The notes beneath the pieces are model-generated. The model was not told the DNA's origin. It did not search any database and saw nothing but the letters and a program-made list of their open reading frames with translations. This document shows positions 1-11,275 of a stretch of DNA of 64,000 nucleotides, piece after piece. The translations under genes were made by a program, and so were the position numbers. Each line of letters opens with the position of its first letter. Positions within the stretch are counted from its first letter, which is position 1. The stretch is from Parastagonospora avenae f. sp. tritici 18332-5 (Eukaryota > Ascomycota > Dothideomycetes > Pleosporales > Phaeosphaeriaceae), in assembly GCA_022559985.1 (NCBI GenBank), contig JAFJTR010000059.1, positions 124,001 through 188,000 of the forward strand. The letters are read 5' to 3'.

Positions 1-724
1 GGCCAGCCGTTCACATTCTGGAAGTGCCTGGCGAGGCATAGCAAGCATGCGGGGCATTTGAGGTGAAGTCACCAGCTGCAGTAAGACGACTCGATGTCGG
101 CAAGTCGCTGCGTACAAAGTGCGGCTACAACGGCACTGCAGCGAGCCATAAGAGGAGATGCCCATGCACGCCAATCGAATTCGATGCGTACAATGGCAAA
201 GTCCATCACGGGTGATCTGCTACCATCAGGCTCTGACGTATTTCCCTTTGCAGACGCAGTGCATCCGTGGCGAAAGCGTTGACAGCGTTGGTGATATGTT
301 TGCAGCGTCCTGCGATGTTTGCTCCTGGCGGTGTACAAAGATAGGCATGTCGGGTTGTTCCCGCATCGGCTCGCTTTGATGTGCTGGGTATGGGCGTCGA
401 GACCTAAAATTAAGGAGAATGATGCGTTGTTAACGGGGGTCCGCGGTGTTGGCACGTGACTACGCTCGAGTTGTGACTTCCTCGCTTCAAAGTTCCCTGG
501 AAGATTCGCCATGACGGAGGACCGCAGCCCATCACGAGCCTCACAATAACGGTGCATCCATCCAGGCACGCGATCTGCCTAACGCCCGCACCTGCCCGTC
601 CCGCCGAATCCATCTCATCGCACGCAACTGGGAACTACGGGAACTTTTTGAAGCTAGTTGACCGCCCGTTTGAATCACAAGCTATAGCCGTTGAGCGCAG
701 AGCAACGACACCACCACCAACACC
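1..724. other. Upstream region of the dynamin gene, no gene seen
   Basis: No convincing coding region. A 500-nt open frame on the minus strand (69-569) has no conserved motif and unusual composition. The last 200 bases are C-rich with pyrimidine stretches, as expected of a fungal promoter and leader in front of the ATG at 725. Confidence 0.5.
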
Positions 725-3355
725 ATGGCTTCGCTGGGAGAGGAGCTCCTCAACATTGTCAACAGGCTACAGGATCTTGTTTTCAACACCATTGGAAATG
801 ACTCCCTCGACCTGCCCCAGATTGTACGTGTGACCCCGCGGGTATAGGCTGTTGCTGGTGGAAAAGTTGGCGTCAAAAGTCTGCCGCATGGTTCGGCGCG
901 AGCTGTACTGATTCGAGCAGGTTGTCGTAGGATCACAATCATCGGGAAAATCTTCAGTACTTGAGAACATCGTCGGCAGAGACTTCTTGCCCCGAGGCAG
1001 TGGCATCGTCACCAGGCGGCCGCTCATTCTCCAGCTCATCAACTTGCCCAGCGAACGCGACGATGCCGACGAAGACGACGAAGTCCACGTGCCCCACACT
1101 CCAGCGAGTGTTGCCGGGCAGCAGGAATGGGGAGAGTTTCTCCACATCCCGGGACGGAAGTTCTACGACTTCGGCGAGGTCAGAAAGGAGATCGAGAACG
1201 AAACGTCGAGGATAGCAGGAAACAACAAGGGCATCAACAGGCAGCCCATCAACCTCAAGATCTACTCGCCGCACGTGCTCAGCCTGACACTTGTCGATTT
1301 GCCCGGATTGACCAAGGTTGGTGCTAAGGCGCTCGCTGCACGGGAAGGAGCTAACGGCTGCAGGTTCCCATTGGCGACCAGCCAACAGACATTGAAAAGC
1401 AGACACGCGGCCTCATCACCGAGTACATTGCGAAGCCCAACAGTGTCATTCTCGCTGTCTCGCCCGCCAACGTCGATCTCGTCAACTCTGAGGCGCTGAA
1501 GCTCGCCCGACATGTCGACCCCATGGGAAAGCGGACCATCGGTGTCCTCACAAAGCTGGATCTAATGGACCATGGCACAAATGCCATGGACATTCTTTCT
1601 GGGCGCGTGTATCCCCTAAAGTTGGGTTTCATCGGTATCGTCAACCGCTCTCAACACGACATCCAGACCAGCAAGTCGCTCCACGATGCTCTTTCCGACG
1701 AGCGCGACTTCTTCCGACACCACCCCGCCTACCGGAACATGGCGAACAAGTGCGGAACTCAGTTTCTCGCAAAGAGCCTGAACCAGACCCTCATGGCACA
1801 TATCCGCGACCGGTTACCAGACATTAAGGCGAGGCTGAACACGCTCATGGGACAGACACAACAGGAATTGGCAAGCTACGGCGATGTCGCTTTCACCGGA
1901 AAGGAACACCGGGGCTCTCTCATACTGCAGCTCATGACCCGTTTCGCTTCGTCCTTCATATCGTCTATCGACGGAACCTCGACCGAAATATCTACCAAAG
2001 AGCTGTGTGGTGGTGCCAGGATATACTACATCTTCAACTCTGTCTATGGCAACTCTCTGGAGCAGGTTGACCCCACCATGAACCTCTCGGTTCTCGACAT
2101 CCGAACAGCCATCCGTAACTCCACTGGACCGCGGCCCAGCTTGTTTGTACCAGAGTTGGCTTTTGACTTGCTGGTAAAACCCCAGATTAAGCTTTTGGAA
2201 ATACCGAGTCAGCGTTGTGTGGAGCTGGTCTACGAGGAGCTCATCAAGATCTGCCACACCTGCGGATCAACTGAGTTGACCAGGTACCCTCGGCTGCAGG
2301 GCAAGCTCATTGAAGTGGTGTCAGATCTGCTCCGAGAACAACTCGGTCCGTGTTCGACCTATGTCGCTTCCCTAATCGACATTCAAAGAGCATACATCAA
2401 CACCAACCACCCCAACTTCCTTGGCGCAGCAGCTGCCATGTCAGCCGTCATCAACGACAAGGAACAGAGGGAAAAGAAGATTGCTATGGAAGCGGAGAAG
2501 AAGAAGAGGGAGAAGAGGCGGTTGAAGGAGCTCAACATTGCCGAGGCCAATGGCGGCGAGCTACTCGAAAATGGCGAAGAGCTCGAAACCCCCGCATCAG
2601 CAAAGAGTCTGCCTCTGCGGAAACACCAAACACAGGCCAGCCGCAGTATGTCACCAGCAGTTGGCCGTTTGTTGAACGGCCAGGGTAGCATATCCGGCCA
2701 GCTCAACAACCGGCAAAGGTCGCCCCCCGCACCACAGCGCGACAGCTTCCTCAACTACTTCTTTGGGAAAGACGGCGCCACCGCATATGCCAACTCAGCA
2801 AATACTGCACAGCAACCTGGGGACAACCGTCCCGGAAGCCGGCACGTCAGCCAAAACGTCGAACCCAGCTTCGCACAGAGCATCCGGACGCGGGAGGTTC
2901 GACAACCTACTCACGTTCTGGAGATGCTTCCCGATGAAGACGACGCTCCAATGAGTCCCATCCGGGACCACGGTTTTGAGGGTGGCTTCGTAAGTTGTAT
3001 ATGGGCTTGCTCGTGATTGTTTACTAACATTGCACAGCCATCCGACCCCGAATCTGCACCCGCCCTCACTGAGCGGGAGGCTCTTGAGACAGAGCTCATC
3101 CGTCGCCTCATCTCCTCGTACTTTAACATTGTGCGAGAAACCGTCGCCGACCAAGTCCCCAAAGCTATTATGCACCTCCTCGTCAACCACTCAAAAGACG
3201 TTGTGCAAAACAGACTCGTCTCGTCGCTGTACAAGGAAGACCTCTTCCAGGAGCTCCTGTACGAAGACGACACGATCAAGGCGGAGCGCGAGAAGTGCGA
3301 GAAGCTGCTCAAGACGTACAAGGAGGCGGCGAAGATTGTGGGCGAGGTATTGTAA
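725..3355 (+). CDS. DNM1: Dynamin-related GTPase Dnm1 (mitochondrial/peroxisomal fission)
   Basis: Large GTPase that assembles around mitochondria and peroxisomes and drives their division. Four exons: 725-823, 921-1316, 1364-2989, 3038-3355, giving 812 aa. All three introns have GT...AG ends and keep the frame. Visible motifs are the P-loop GSQSSGKS (residues 37-44), the G3 motif DLPG (159-162) and the G4 motif TKLD (about 228-231). The middle domain contains NSTGPRPSLFVPELAFD. A charged, low-complexity insert B (about 480-660) carries FLNYFFGKD, a feature of Dnm1. A C-terminal GTPase effector domain begins near LTEREALETELI. Vps1 lacks this FLNYFFGKD insert and differs in the middle domain, so Dnm1 is the better call. 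The start ATG lies in a good fungal context and begins the expected MASL...VNRLQD N-terminus. Confidence 0.96.
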
Positions 3356-4021
3356 AGATTAGAAACGTAGGGGATTTTATGTACTACTAGAAATGTACAT
3401 TGGGGGCCAAACAACGAAACGAACGCGTCACCTAAAATTTGCTCAGCATGCAGAGAGCCAAACTTTTGTCTATATTCCTTCATTTTCACTATTGGCTTCT
3501 ACTGCATGCGCGATACTTCTACTCACCTACAACTTGGTAGGGCGTTTGATATGGCTCCGCTTCTTCATTTGTTTTCTTTCTTTTTTCCGCTTTTGTATTT
3601 GTTATGGAGCGACATGCATCTTGGAGGGGTGGAGAGTGGCTGTATAGAATACATGACCCCGCGGTTCGAAATGAGAAAAGTGCTAATAACCAATGTCCCG
3701 AAGGTGACTTTGCGAGACTTGATGTCAATGACGAGTATAAGCATGTGAAAATGTGCCTCGGAAGAAAGTAGAAAAGCATGTATATTTCAAAAGCGCAAGC
3801 GCACTCGGGCGTCTAATACTGTACAGGTTGGGGTACAAAATACACGAGGCCAAGATTTATTCCCCTTTGTGAGGTACCCAGCAGCAAAACTTGAGAACGG
3901 ATTATTTTTCCTCGCGTCTTGGCTGCTGGGGAAGGTGGGATTGATTCGTATTATGCGTCTGATTTCCCCATACTCATGCCTCCATGCTACAAGAAAACGT
4001 CATGCCAGCCTCATCTGTCGC
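3356..4021. other. Intergenic, convergent 3' regions
   Basis: AT-richer sequence between the convergent dynamin gene and the ATP synthase subunit e gene. It should contain both 3' UTRs. No conserved ORF or RNA was seen. Confidence 0.5.
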
Positions 4022-4444
4022 TCAGTTGTCCGTGATGCCGAGGATGGTGTTGAGGTCGGCGTTGGGGTCGTTTGCGTTTGCTGAGACTGTTGATTCATAT
4101 AAGTCCATGATTTCAAATACAATGTCTAGACATGGTGAGGAGCCATACCAGATGCCTTGGGCTCAGGATGCGACCGTGCCCACTCGGCCTTTGCCTTCTT
4201 GATCAACGACTCCTTGTGCTCCCAGTCCTTCTTCGATGCGTTGGCCTTGTCGCGTGCGCTTAAGCTGAGTTGGTGGTATGCGCCGTAGAAGACGCCGAAG
4301 CCCAGGGCGGACCAGCGGAGGACCTGCCAAAACGAATTGTCAGCGGTTATACGTTTTTCGAGAAGCTGTATGCAGCTGCAATTGACGAATTGCCGGCTGC
4401 ACTGGCGTGAGGAAGCGTACATTTACACCCGTAGAAGCAGACAT
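4022..4444 (-). CDS. TIM11: F1Fo ATP synthase subunit e, mitochondrial (Tim11/Atp21)
   Basis: Small inner-membrane subunit needed for ATP synthase dimers and cristae shape. Three exons on the minus strand: 4421-4444 (24 nt, MSASTGVN), 4149-4323 and 4022-4086, giving 87 aa. The first exon joins to VLRWSALGFGVFYGAYHQ, which contains the membrane GxxxG motif (GVFYG) used for dimerisation. A charged helical stretch follows. Reading straight through exon 2 gives a stop just after PHHV. Splicing at GTATGG (from 4148) to ...CAACAG (4087) instead adds the Asp/Asn-rich tail NDPNADLN that the family normally carries, so a third exon is preferred. Length fits the family (about 90 aa). Confidence 0.88.
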
Positions 4445-4834
4445 GGTGAAGCCGAGGTCGCACGGGTCCAATGGCAAAGTCAAAGTATGCACGACGGTGG
4501 TGCGCGGGATTACAAGGACCGGATGGGAGTGGCCGGCGCGGTGTCGGGGCGGATGGGGATGGGTGGGTGACGATGGGGCGTGAAGTCGAGGTTCAAGATT
4601 TCGGCACGTCCTGCGGGAGACGGCGCTAGGGGAGTGTTCCTGGCGCGGTGCTTGGCGCGATCTTCGGGGGTGCGACAGCTACAATACAAACATACTTGCG
4701 CGTGCACTGCGGAAGAGTGAGACGGGTGTGAGGTTGTCTTTGGATTAACCTGAGGGGTATTTGAAGCTTCATTCCTGCTACTGTCTACGATAAATCGCCA
4801 AAACCCCAACGACGCTCTCCCACGTCTCCACACC

Positions 4835-7083
4835 ATGTCCGAATCTACGATGCAGCAGCGGCGCGATGAGATTCTCGCGAAGAAGGCGAAACTTGCGGAG
4901 CTGAAGCGCCAGCGCGAGTTGAGGAAACAGGAGTCGGCAAGCCGGCAGTCACTCAGTGGCAGTCCGTTGGGCGAAGTACAATCCCCATACCCAGCATACA
5001 AGCAAGTTCTGACCATATCAGATTCTCTCACCAACACCGAGACGCAGCGAAGACCTCGAGAAGCGATCCAACGACGTCAACCTCCTCATCAATAGCCTTA
5101 TTGGGGAGAGCCGACCCGGTTCCGCACAACCTGGCTCACCAGCAGGCGCAGGACGACCGACACGACCGACCTCAATAGTGAGCGCAGGTCAGCTGAGCAG
5201 CGACAATGAGGGGCCCTCGAATCACTCGATAGGTAGCATGGTGGACCGGGAGATGCAGACGCTGTCAATAGGCCCGCTAGCGACTGTCTACGAGTACGAC
5301 GGCCAGGTTACTGACGAGGTCAAGAAGGAGAAGGAGGTCATCACATACAGCAAGGGTGTTCAAGCGAGTATAGAGTGGACGCCCATGAAGTCGCGGAACA
5401 CTGGAGCAGGAGCCAGCGATTCAGATCGCGATGAGAGCCCCACGCGGTCACCGAAGAGCAAGAGACTAAGTCGGAGGCAGAAGGAGAGGGATGAGGAAAT
5501 CCGGACACAGCTGCGCAGGGAGATCGAGGAGGAGCTTAAGGTCGCACAGCAAGCGGCGCAGGATGGCATCATACCCTCGACTACAGACGAGAACTTCCCG
5601 TTCAAGACGCTGTCGAACGAGGAGCTGACGGCGGTGGAGAACTCGGACGAGTTTATTGGCTTCGTCGAGCGGAGCACAAAGGTGCTGGAGAGGGCGCTGG
5701 ACCAGCAGCTCGACTACGACATCCTCGCAGACTATGCGCTCGGCGGCGTAGATGTCGACGACGAAGACGAAGGCTACGGCTCGACTGGAGGCAAAAGGGG
5801 CAGGCGGATCAAGGAGATTGCACAGTTCTGGGACGAGCGGTGGAGCAAGAAGAGGATGATTTCGGACCTGGATTTCTCTACAAAAGTGAGTGAAAATACA
5901 TTGCGCGCATGAAGTGGCTACACTAACAGGCTCATAGTTTCCGGAACTCGTCCTCGCGTCGTATACCAAGAACCCCTCCGCTCCACACGATCCAGATGGT
6001 CTTATTCAGGTCTGGAATATGCACATGCATGACCGTCCTGAATGGATCTTCCACGCGCAGTCCGACATCATCACAGCCAAATTCTCGCCATTCCACCCGA
6101 ACCTCATCATCGGCGGTGCATACTCGGGCCAGGTCTTGATATGGGATACTCGAGCGGGCGCTACGTCAGTGCAGAAGACGCCCCTCACTGGATCAGGACA
6201 CACGCATCCGGTCTACTCGATCGACGTGGTTGGCACTCAAAACGCGAACAACATCATCTCATGTTCTACCGACGGCGTCGTCTGCGGCTGGACAGTAGAC
6301 ATGCTCTCACAGCCACAAGAGTTCCTCGAACTTACCTCGCCCCCACCAGCAAAGACAGACGACATGGCCGTCACCTGCATCGCCTTCCCCCAATCCGACC
6401 CTACATACTTCCTCGCCGGCACAGAAGAAGGCTCCATCTACCCGTGCCACCGCTACGACCGAGCCGGCGCCAAAGCCGGTGTCGACGGCCGCGTCAAATA
6501 CGGCGGCCACGCCGCGCCCGTCATGTCCCTCGACTTCCACCCGGCCAAAGGCCAGCTCGATCTCGGCGACCTGGTCCTCTCCTCCAGCGTCGACTGGAGC
6601 GTCAAGCTGTGGAAAGTGCGCCCGCCCGCCGCAACCGGCGCTTCCAACACGACCCTCGCCTCGGGCACCGCGCAACAAGTCACGCCCGTGCTCGACATCG
6701 CGCGCGAAGACCTCGTCTATGACGCGCGCTGGTCGCCCACCAAACCCTCCGTCTTCGCACTCGTTGACGGCGCCGGATCCCTAGAGGTCTGGGACATCAA
6801 TGTCGACGTCGAAGTCCCCGTGCAGTCGATCAAGCCGAGCGATGGCAAGCGCGGCGCGTTCGCGAGCATGCCTTCGGGATTAGGGTATATGAATCGCAGC
6901 CTTAATAAGTTGGCGTGGGAGAAGAATGAGGGAAGAAGGGTGGCTGTGGGGGGCATGGATGGCGTTGTTACGGTCTTTGAGGTCGGGAGTGATCTCGGCG
7001 GGGTGGAGACGAGGGGGGAGGAGTGGAGTGCGGTTAAGCGGTTGGTGGGGAGGTTGGAGGGCGTGGGGGAGAATGGGAAGTAA
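4835..7083 (+). CDS. Cytoplasmic dynein 1 intermediate chain, WD40 protein
   Basis: Scaffold subunit of the dynein motor that links heavy chain, light chains and dynactin. Three exons: 4835-4975, 5022-5885 and 5938-7083, giving 716 aa. Both introns (46 and 52 nt) are GT...AG and in frame. The N-terminus has the charged helix QQRRDEILAKKAKLAELKRQ typical of intermediate chains, which binds dynactin p150. Splicing then gives ILSPTPRRSEDLEKRSND, also typical of the family. The middle has a basic/acidic coiled region (RRQKERDEEI...). The C-terminal half has WD40 repeats (for example GQVLIWDTR, SSSVDWSVKLWKV, GSLEVWDIN). In Aspergillus this class is a nuclear-distribution gene; hyphal nuclear and vesicle transport is the inferred role here. 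Confidence 0.95.
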
Positions 7084-7631
7084 GACATGATGCAAGTCTA
7101 CTTCTCTCGAGATGGATTAGACGGGGACGGAAGAGCGCGTTTGGGGTTTTTTTCTTCTTCGTGGTTCACAGTTTATCCGACATACCCCCCTTAGAAAGCG
7201 AAAGGCAAATCAAGTCACCATATCATATGATTCCCTCTACAATCGAGTCGAATCTCAAACGGCAAATCATGAAATCTGCCAAAATCCCATGTCGTCGCTA
7301 GCCGCCTCTCTCCTTCGGTCTCCGGCATCCGCTTTGCGGAGAGCCGATGGCGCACCAACACCACACCTACGTTTCGGGAAACATCTCACGTCTCGAACCA
7401 ACCACATCATTGCGTTTCAGGCGACTAGACCCAGCAACATGCAGGATTGGTGCTGTGCGTGTGCGTGTGCGTTGTTCGGAGGTATAGAAGGAGGAGGGTT
7501 TGTCCGGGGATGGGGTGGAAGTTTGGAAGCACACTCGCATTGACAAAACATTGCAAGACATTGAACGACAGGCTTTATTCCAGGCTTATTGCACTGCCAC
7601 TCAGCAAATAAGCAGATTGTATCTAAGAGCG
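7084..7631. other. Intergenic region
   Basis: 3' UTR of the dynein gene followed by the presumed promoter of the small surface protein. Overlapping short ORFs on both strands show no conserved features. Confidence 0.45.
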
Positions 7632-8012
7632 ATGAAGTCCCATTCCCTCCGCCTAACAATCTTCTCCCTCCTCGGTCTGTCTACCGCGCAAACACCCTCA
7701 TCCTCTCCCTCCTCCTCGTCAACAGCAACACCTTTCGCACTGACCTTGTCCACGTCATCGAGTCGAGAATCTCTTATCCCCTCAACGCCAACGTCGGCGA
7801 TTGAACCAAGCATCCGCCGCCCTCCGCCCATCCAAACAGGCGTCAGTCGCAACTCTTCCTTCGTGCTGACCGAGAGCGCAACGTCAACCACAACGACGAG
7901 TAAAAGTACATGGACAGCAGCGCCGCGTAGTTCGGGCGCCGCAGACACTCGAGGCAAGAAAATGGGCGTCGTGGGCGTGTTGGCTGGAGCGGCAGGGGTG
8001 TTGTTTGTATAA
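7632..8012 (+). CDS. Small Ser/Thr-rich secreted protein with GPI-anchor-like tail
   Basis: Predicted 126-aa protein with no recognised enzyme domain. The chosen ATG gives an N-terminal signal peptide (KSHSLRLTIFSLLGLSTAQ). This is followed by a long Ser/Thr/Pro stretch suited to O-mannosylation, then a short spacer and a hydrophobic C-terminal tail (GVVGVLAGAAGVLFV) with a small-residue site before it, as in GPI-anchored fungal wall proteins. An upstream in-frame start would bury the signal peptide behind 44 residues and is less likely. The function is unknown; cell-wall or plasma-membrane placement is inferred from composition alone. Confidence 0.65.
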   Translation: MKSHSLRLTIFSLLGLSTAQTPSSSPSSSSTATPFALTLSTSSSRESLIPSTPTSAIEPSIRRPPPIQTGVSRNSSFVLTESATSTTTTSKSTWTAAPRSSGAADTRGKKMGVVGVLAGAAGVLFV

Positions 8013-8062
8013 ATCCCGTGCCATCCATCATCCCGTGAGAAGAGAAAAGACGAAGTCGCTTT

Positions 8063-9394
8063 CTATCCCACCGCATCCAGCACCTCGCCCTGCAGCGTGC
8101 ATACTTCGACTACTCTACTCACGCCGCTGATCTCCTCTTTACTCGCCCGCAGCTTCTCCCTCACATGCTCCTGCGTACTCGCTTCTGCTTCCTGCGCTGT
8201 TTTGCCCCACGCGACAACGTCTTTGGAGCCCGCGGGCAGGAGGTGGCTTTCGCCTGAGAGCCGGAGCAGCGCGTCTTCGATATCCTGGTCTGCGGCGGCG
8301 ATTTGGGATGCTAAGTAGACGGATTGCTGGAGCAGGGCGCGGTCGTTGGTGGATGTAAGGGCGAGGTGCGGGAGGTGTGGGAAGAGCTTCGTGATGGGGG
8401 TTTGTGGGGGTGGAGTTGGGTTTGTCGTGGCAGTTTCTGTTTCCGCGTTTTCGTCTTGGTCTATAGTTGGGGGGTGTTGTAAGCTCTCGTAACTTTGGAT
8501 CAGGCTGGCTCTCGCGTTGGTATATTGGGTGTATGCGTGTCTGACTCTTTGCTCGGCGGATGCGAGATCCACGGGCGCGTTGTTCTTTAAAGGGCGTTTT
8601 ATCGGCGATGCATCTTCTAGGAATATCGAATCTTCCTCCATCTTGACTAGTTCGCCCTGCACCCATTCGACCATCTCATCTTTCGCACATTCCAACGCAT
8701 ACACTTGCTGCTGCAAAGTAGCCTCGCCGCGAGAATGACTCTTCGCTTCGGCCCGGGCTGCTTTCGCTCTGTCCATGTTCGCCCGCGATTCCAAGACTTC
8801 TTGTTTTAATTTGAAGACCCATGTCTGATCATCGTTTGGCTGAGAAATGTGTTCCAGACGCTCTGCGGGAAGATCTGGCTGCTCTCCTATAGTTTCTTTG
8901 ACGAGGGCTTTAGGGTCCTTGGGCGCATGTGACGGTCTCGCGCTGATCAGCTTTTCCAACGAGTCCTGGATGACTTGCAGCTCAGCAAGCCTTCTACGCT
9001 GGCGTAGAAAAGCAATATATCCTTGCGTACTTCCATCGTCGTTGTCTGCTTGAGCTTGCGTCGGATTCTCTTCGACCTGTCGTTGCTGCAGATCCTGAAG
9101 GGAAGCCTGGAGCTCTCTGTGTTTGGCTTGCGCCTGGCTATGTGCTCGTAAAGCCTGCAAATATTCGAGGCGATTTCCTTTCAGACCGGGCGGGTTTGTG
9201 GAGGCTGCCGAGATGTTGTGTGGGCATTCATGGTTGACGTGCTCGTTCTTGGTTGCTGTATTTACGGGCCTAAGACTGGTCGTGAGATACTTTGAGAGTG
9301 TCCTTCGGATTCTGAGAGTGTCCTCCCGGGAATTGATGTATGATGAAAGAGCCCGATCCACTTCGGATATGGGACAGCTGGTGGGCGCCGGCAT
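8063..9394 (-). CDS. Coiled-coil protein of unknown function
   Basis: Single-exon frame of 443 aa from the ATG at 9394 (MPAPTSCPISE); the frame stays open five codons further upstream but without another ATG. The protein is rich in Glu, Gln, Ala and Leu, with heptad-like stretches predicted to form coiled coils (around residues 70-125 and 200-260) and a Pro/Thr-rich gap near 330. It has no catalytic motif, signal peptide or membrane segment. The look is that of a structural or cytoskeletal adaptor, but I do not recognise the family. It lies tail to tail with the surface protein, with only 50 bases between the stop codons. Confidence 0.75.
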   Translation of the reverse strand: MPAPTSCPISEVDRALSSYINSREDTLRIRRTLSKYLTTSLRPVNTATKNEHVNHECPHNISAASTNPPGLKGNRLEYLQALRAHSQAQAKHRELQASLQDLQQRQVEENPTQAQADNDDGSTQGYIAFLRQRRRLAELQVIQDSLEKLISARPSHAPKDPKALVKETIGEQPDLPAERLEHISQPNDDQTWVFKLKQEVLESRANMDRAKAARAEAKSHSRGEATLQQQVYALECAKDEMVEWVQGELVKMEEDSIFLEDASPIKRPLKNNAPVDLASAEQRVRHAYTQYTNARASLIQSYESLQHPPTIDQDENAETETATTNPTPPPQTPITKLFPHLPHLALTSTNDRALLQQSVYLASQIAAADQDIEDALLRLSGESHLLPAGSKDVVAWGKTAQEAEASTQEHVREKLRASKEEISGVSRVVEVCTLQGEVLDAVG

Positions 9395-10216
9395 GTTTGA
9401 AGATGCCAAGGTTTTTTACACTTCTCGATGTCGTACTTTGAAGGGTAGTATAGGTTATTGGGCCCTTTTCTGTCTAAACTTCGGACACTTCGTTCTCAGA
9501 TAAGCCCTTTTATATTCTCCGAACTCGTTATTGCTCGTGAAGCGTGTACACAACAGAGGTCGGCCGTCTCCCGTTCTAGCGGCCCTTGAAATAGCGAATG
9601 CGAAGCTAGGCCGAGACACGTTTAGCGCCGAACACGCTGTTACATGCATCACCGCCTGTTCACAGTTCCTTCTACACATTGGCACAACTTCACAATGGTT
9701 AAGTGATGATTAGTGCTACTTCTGTTAAATTCTGAGTCCGAGAAACTAGCTACCATGGCCTACATGTATACCTCGATCAAGTTAGTACAATATCTTTCTA
9801 CCTGCCTCCTATATGCTACGCGTCTCTGAGCAACAGGTCGGGACCAATATTTACCGCATGCGAAATTGCCTGCATAACTTCTAGCATGGTAAAAGTGTCA
9901 AAGCAACATGGTCAATGCCATGATCGATTGTTGCAGTACCACGGCTAACAGCCGAAGGCTGGCCAGGTGTCCGAAAATCCTCGCTGTCCCAATCACCACG
10001 GGTACAACATCCGGACTGTGCCTCTACTCCACCAGCAATAATTGAACTACGATAGTTGGCTACTATGTATCGGTCTCGGCGTGCTAATGGCGAGCTTCAA
10101 GAATGCGTACCGGCACTCACTACGTCCTCGTAGGTATATATCGTTGGTTCGGATCTTCCCTTCGGATCGGTTGTGGAGCTGAAGGACCCCTCATCTTCAT
10201 TAATACACGGCGCACC
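9395..10216. other. Intergenic region
   Basis: Upstream DNA of the coiled-coil gene and downstream DNA of the GT32 gene. It is AT-richer than the flanking genes. Nothing specific was seen. Confidence 0.45.
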
Positions 10217-11275
10217 TCAATCCTCGCCACCCTTATCGTTCTTCCACGAACCCGCGTAATGGTGTTGCACAAGCTTTGGCGGCATTTGCGCCTCCTCTTC
10301 TTCCGTGTACGTGTTCGACGAAGCCGCGAACGAGCGTCCTGGCATGACGAGAACATCTCCAACCAGCTTTGGTTGCAAGATTTTCGACAGATCGTCTTCC
10401 CCAATCGTTTGGTTCAGCTGCTTGCTTAAGCTCTTGTATACGCCGGTTGTCAATCGTCGCGGTCCGGAGAAATCTACCACATCGCCCATCATTTCCAGCG
10501 TCACATTCTCCACCGAAACGTTGTGCTCCACAAGTTTCTGATGCAGCGTCTCAAAGATGTCGTCAATGACCTGCATCATATGGGCTGACCCTTTCTTCGA
10601 CATTATCGTCCAGCTTGCGAATTGCCGGACAAATTTGCCTGGCCAGCCCCAGTCGAACTCCCAGCCAACAACCAGATCTGCGGTCTCTCTATATTCTCCT
10701 GGAACCCACTCGTCGATCGGTACGCCTTCGCAGGAGATGTCGAGATCGGACCAGACGCCGCCCTGGTCGTATAGCATAACGTAGCGCAGTATGTCGGCTT
10801 TTAAGATCGGAATAGGGAGCGCGAGATAGTCTTCCACGATATCGGGTCGTAAGGCGAACACCCTCTTTACCATTTCGTCGCCGCTTTCCTCTGTCATCAA
10901 TTCGACCTCGTAAGCTGGATTGCTGTCGATGCAGGTTTTGGTCCAACTACGGATCTCGTCGCTCATGCCATGAGGTCCCAGCTTGTACCAGAGTTTCCTC
11001 GGTATGCCCTTGTATTCCTCTACTGCAGGTGTTGTGGGTATCGCCTCCTGCACTGGCACCGGTGGTGCTTGCGGTGGCGGTGCTTGCTCTGGTTTTGCAG
11101 ACTCTGGTGGTGCCAGCATAGGTGGCGCTGACGACGGTGCTACTGGTGCATGATTTATGATCTGGTAGCCGGTACCGTGGAACGTCCAAAGATTGAGAAA
11201 AAGTATTACGAGGCAGACTGCCGAAAGTGTGTAACAATTCAAAAATCGCGAGAGCAGCGGTTGCCCGGTAATCAT
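10217..11275 (-). CDS. GT32-family (Och1-like) glycosyltransferase, type II membrane protein
   Basis: 352 aa starting at ATG 11275 (MITGQPLL). A single membrane anchor (about residues 15-40, CYTLSAVCLVILFLNLW) follows a short cytosolic tail, then a Pro/Ala-rich stem, the usual Golgi glycosyltransferase layout. The catalytic domain begins near IPRKLWYK and contains ILKADILRYVMLYDQGGVWSDLDI. Its DxD (SDLD) and the RY..LY..GG.W pattern define the DXD-containing GT32 family, with Och1 and inositol-phosphoceramide mannosyltransferases. A role in N-glycan outer chains or sphingolipid mannosylation is inferred. The substrate cannot be read from the sequence. The frame opens seven codons upstream only at a non-ATG codon. 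Confidence 0.85.
   Translation of the reverse strand: MITGQPLLSRFLNCYTLSAVCLVILFLNLWTFHGTGYQIINHAPVAPSSAPPMLAPPESAKPEQAPPPQAPPVPVQEAIPTTPAVEEYKGIPRKLWYKLGPHGMSDEIRSWTKTCIDSNPAYEVELMTEESGDEMVKRVFALRPDIVEDYLALPIPILKADILRYVMLYDQGGVWSDLDISCEGVPIDEWVPGEYRETADLVVGWEFDWGWPGKFVRQFASWTIMSKKGSAHMMQVIDDIFETLHQKLVEHNVSVENVTLEMMGDVVDFSGPRRLTTGVYKSLSKQLNQTIGEDDLSKILQPKLVGDVLVMPGRSFAASSNTYTEEEEAQMPPKLVQHHYAGSWKNDKGGED

Noticed and set aside
69..569. 166-codon open frame on the minus strand at the window start
   Set aside because: No motif, odd composition, and it lies in the promoter of the dynamin gene.
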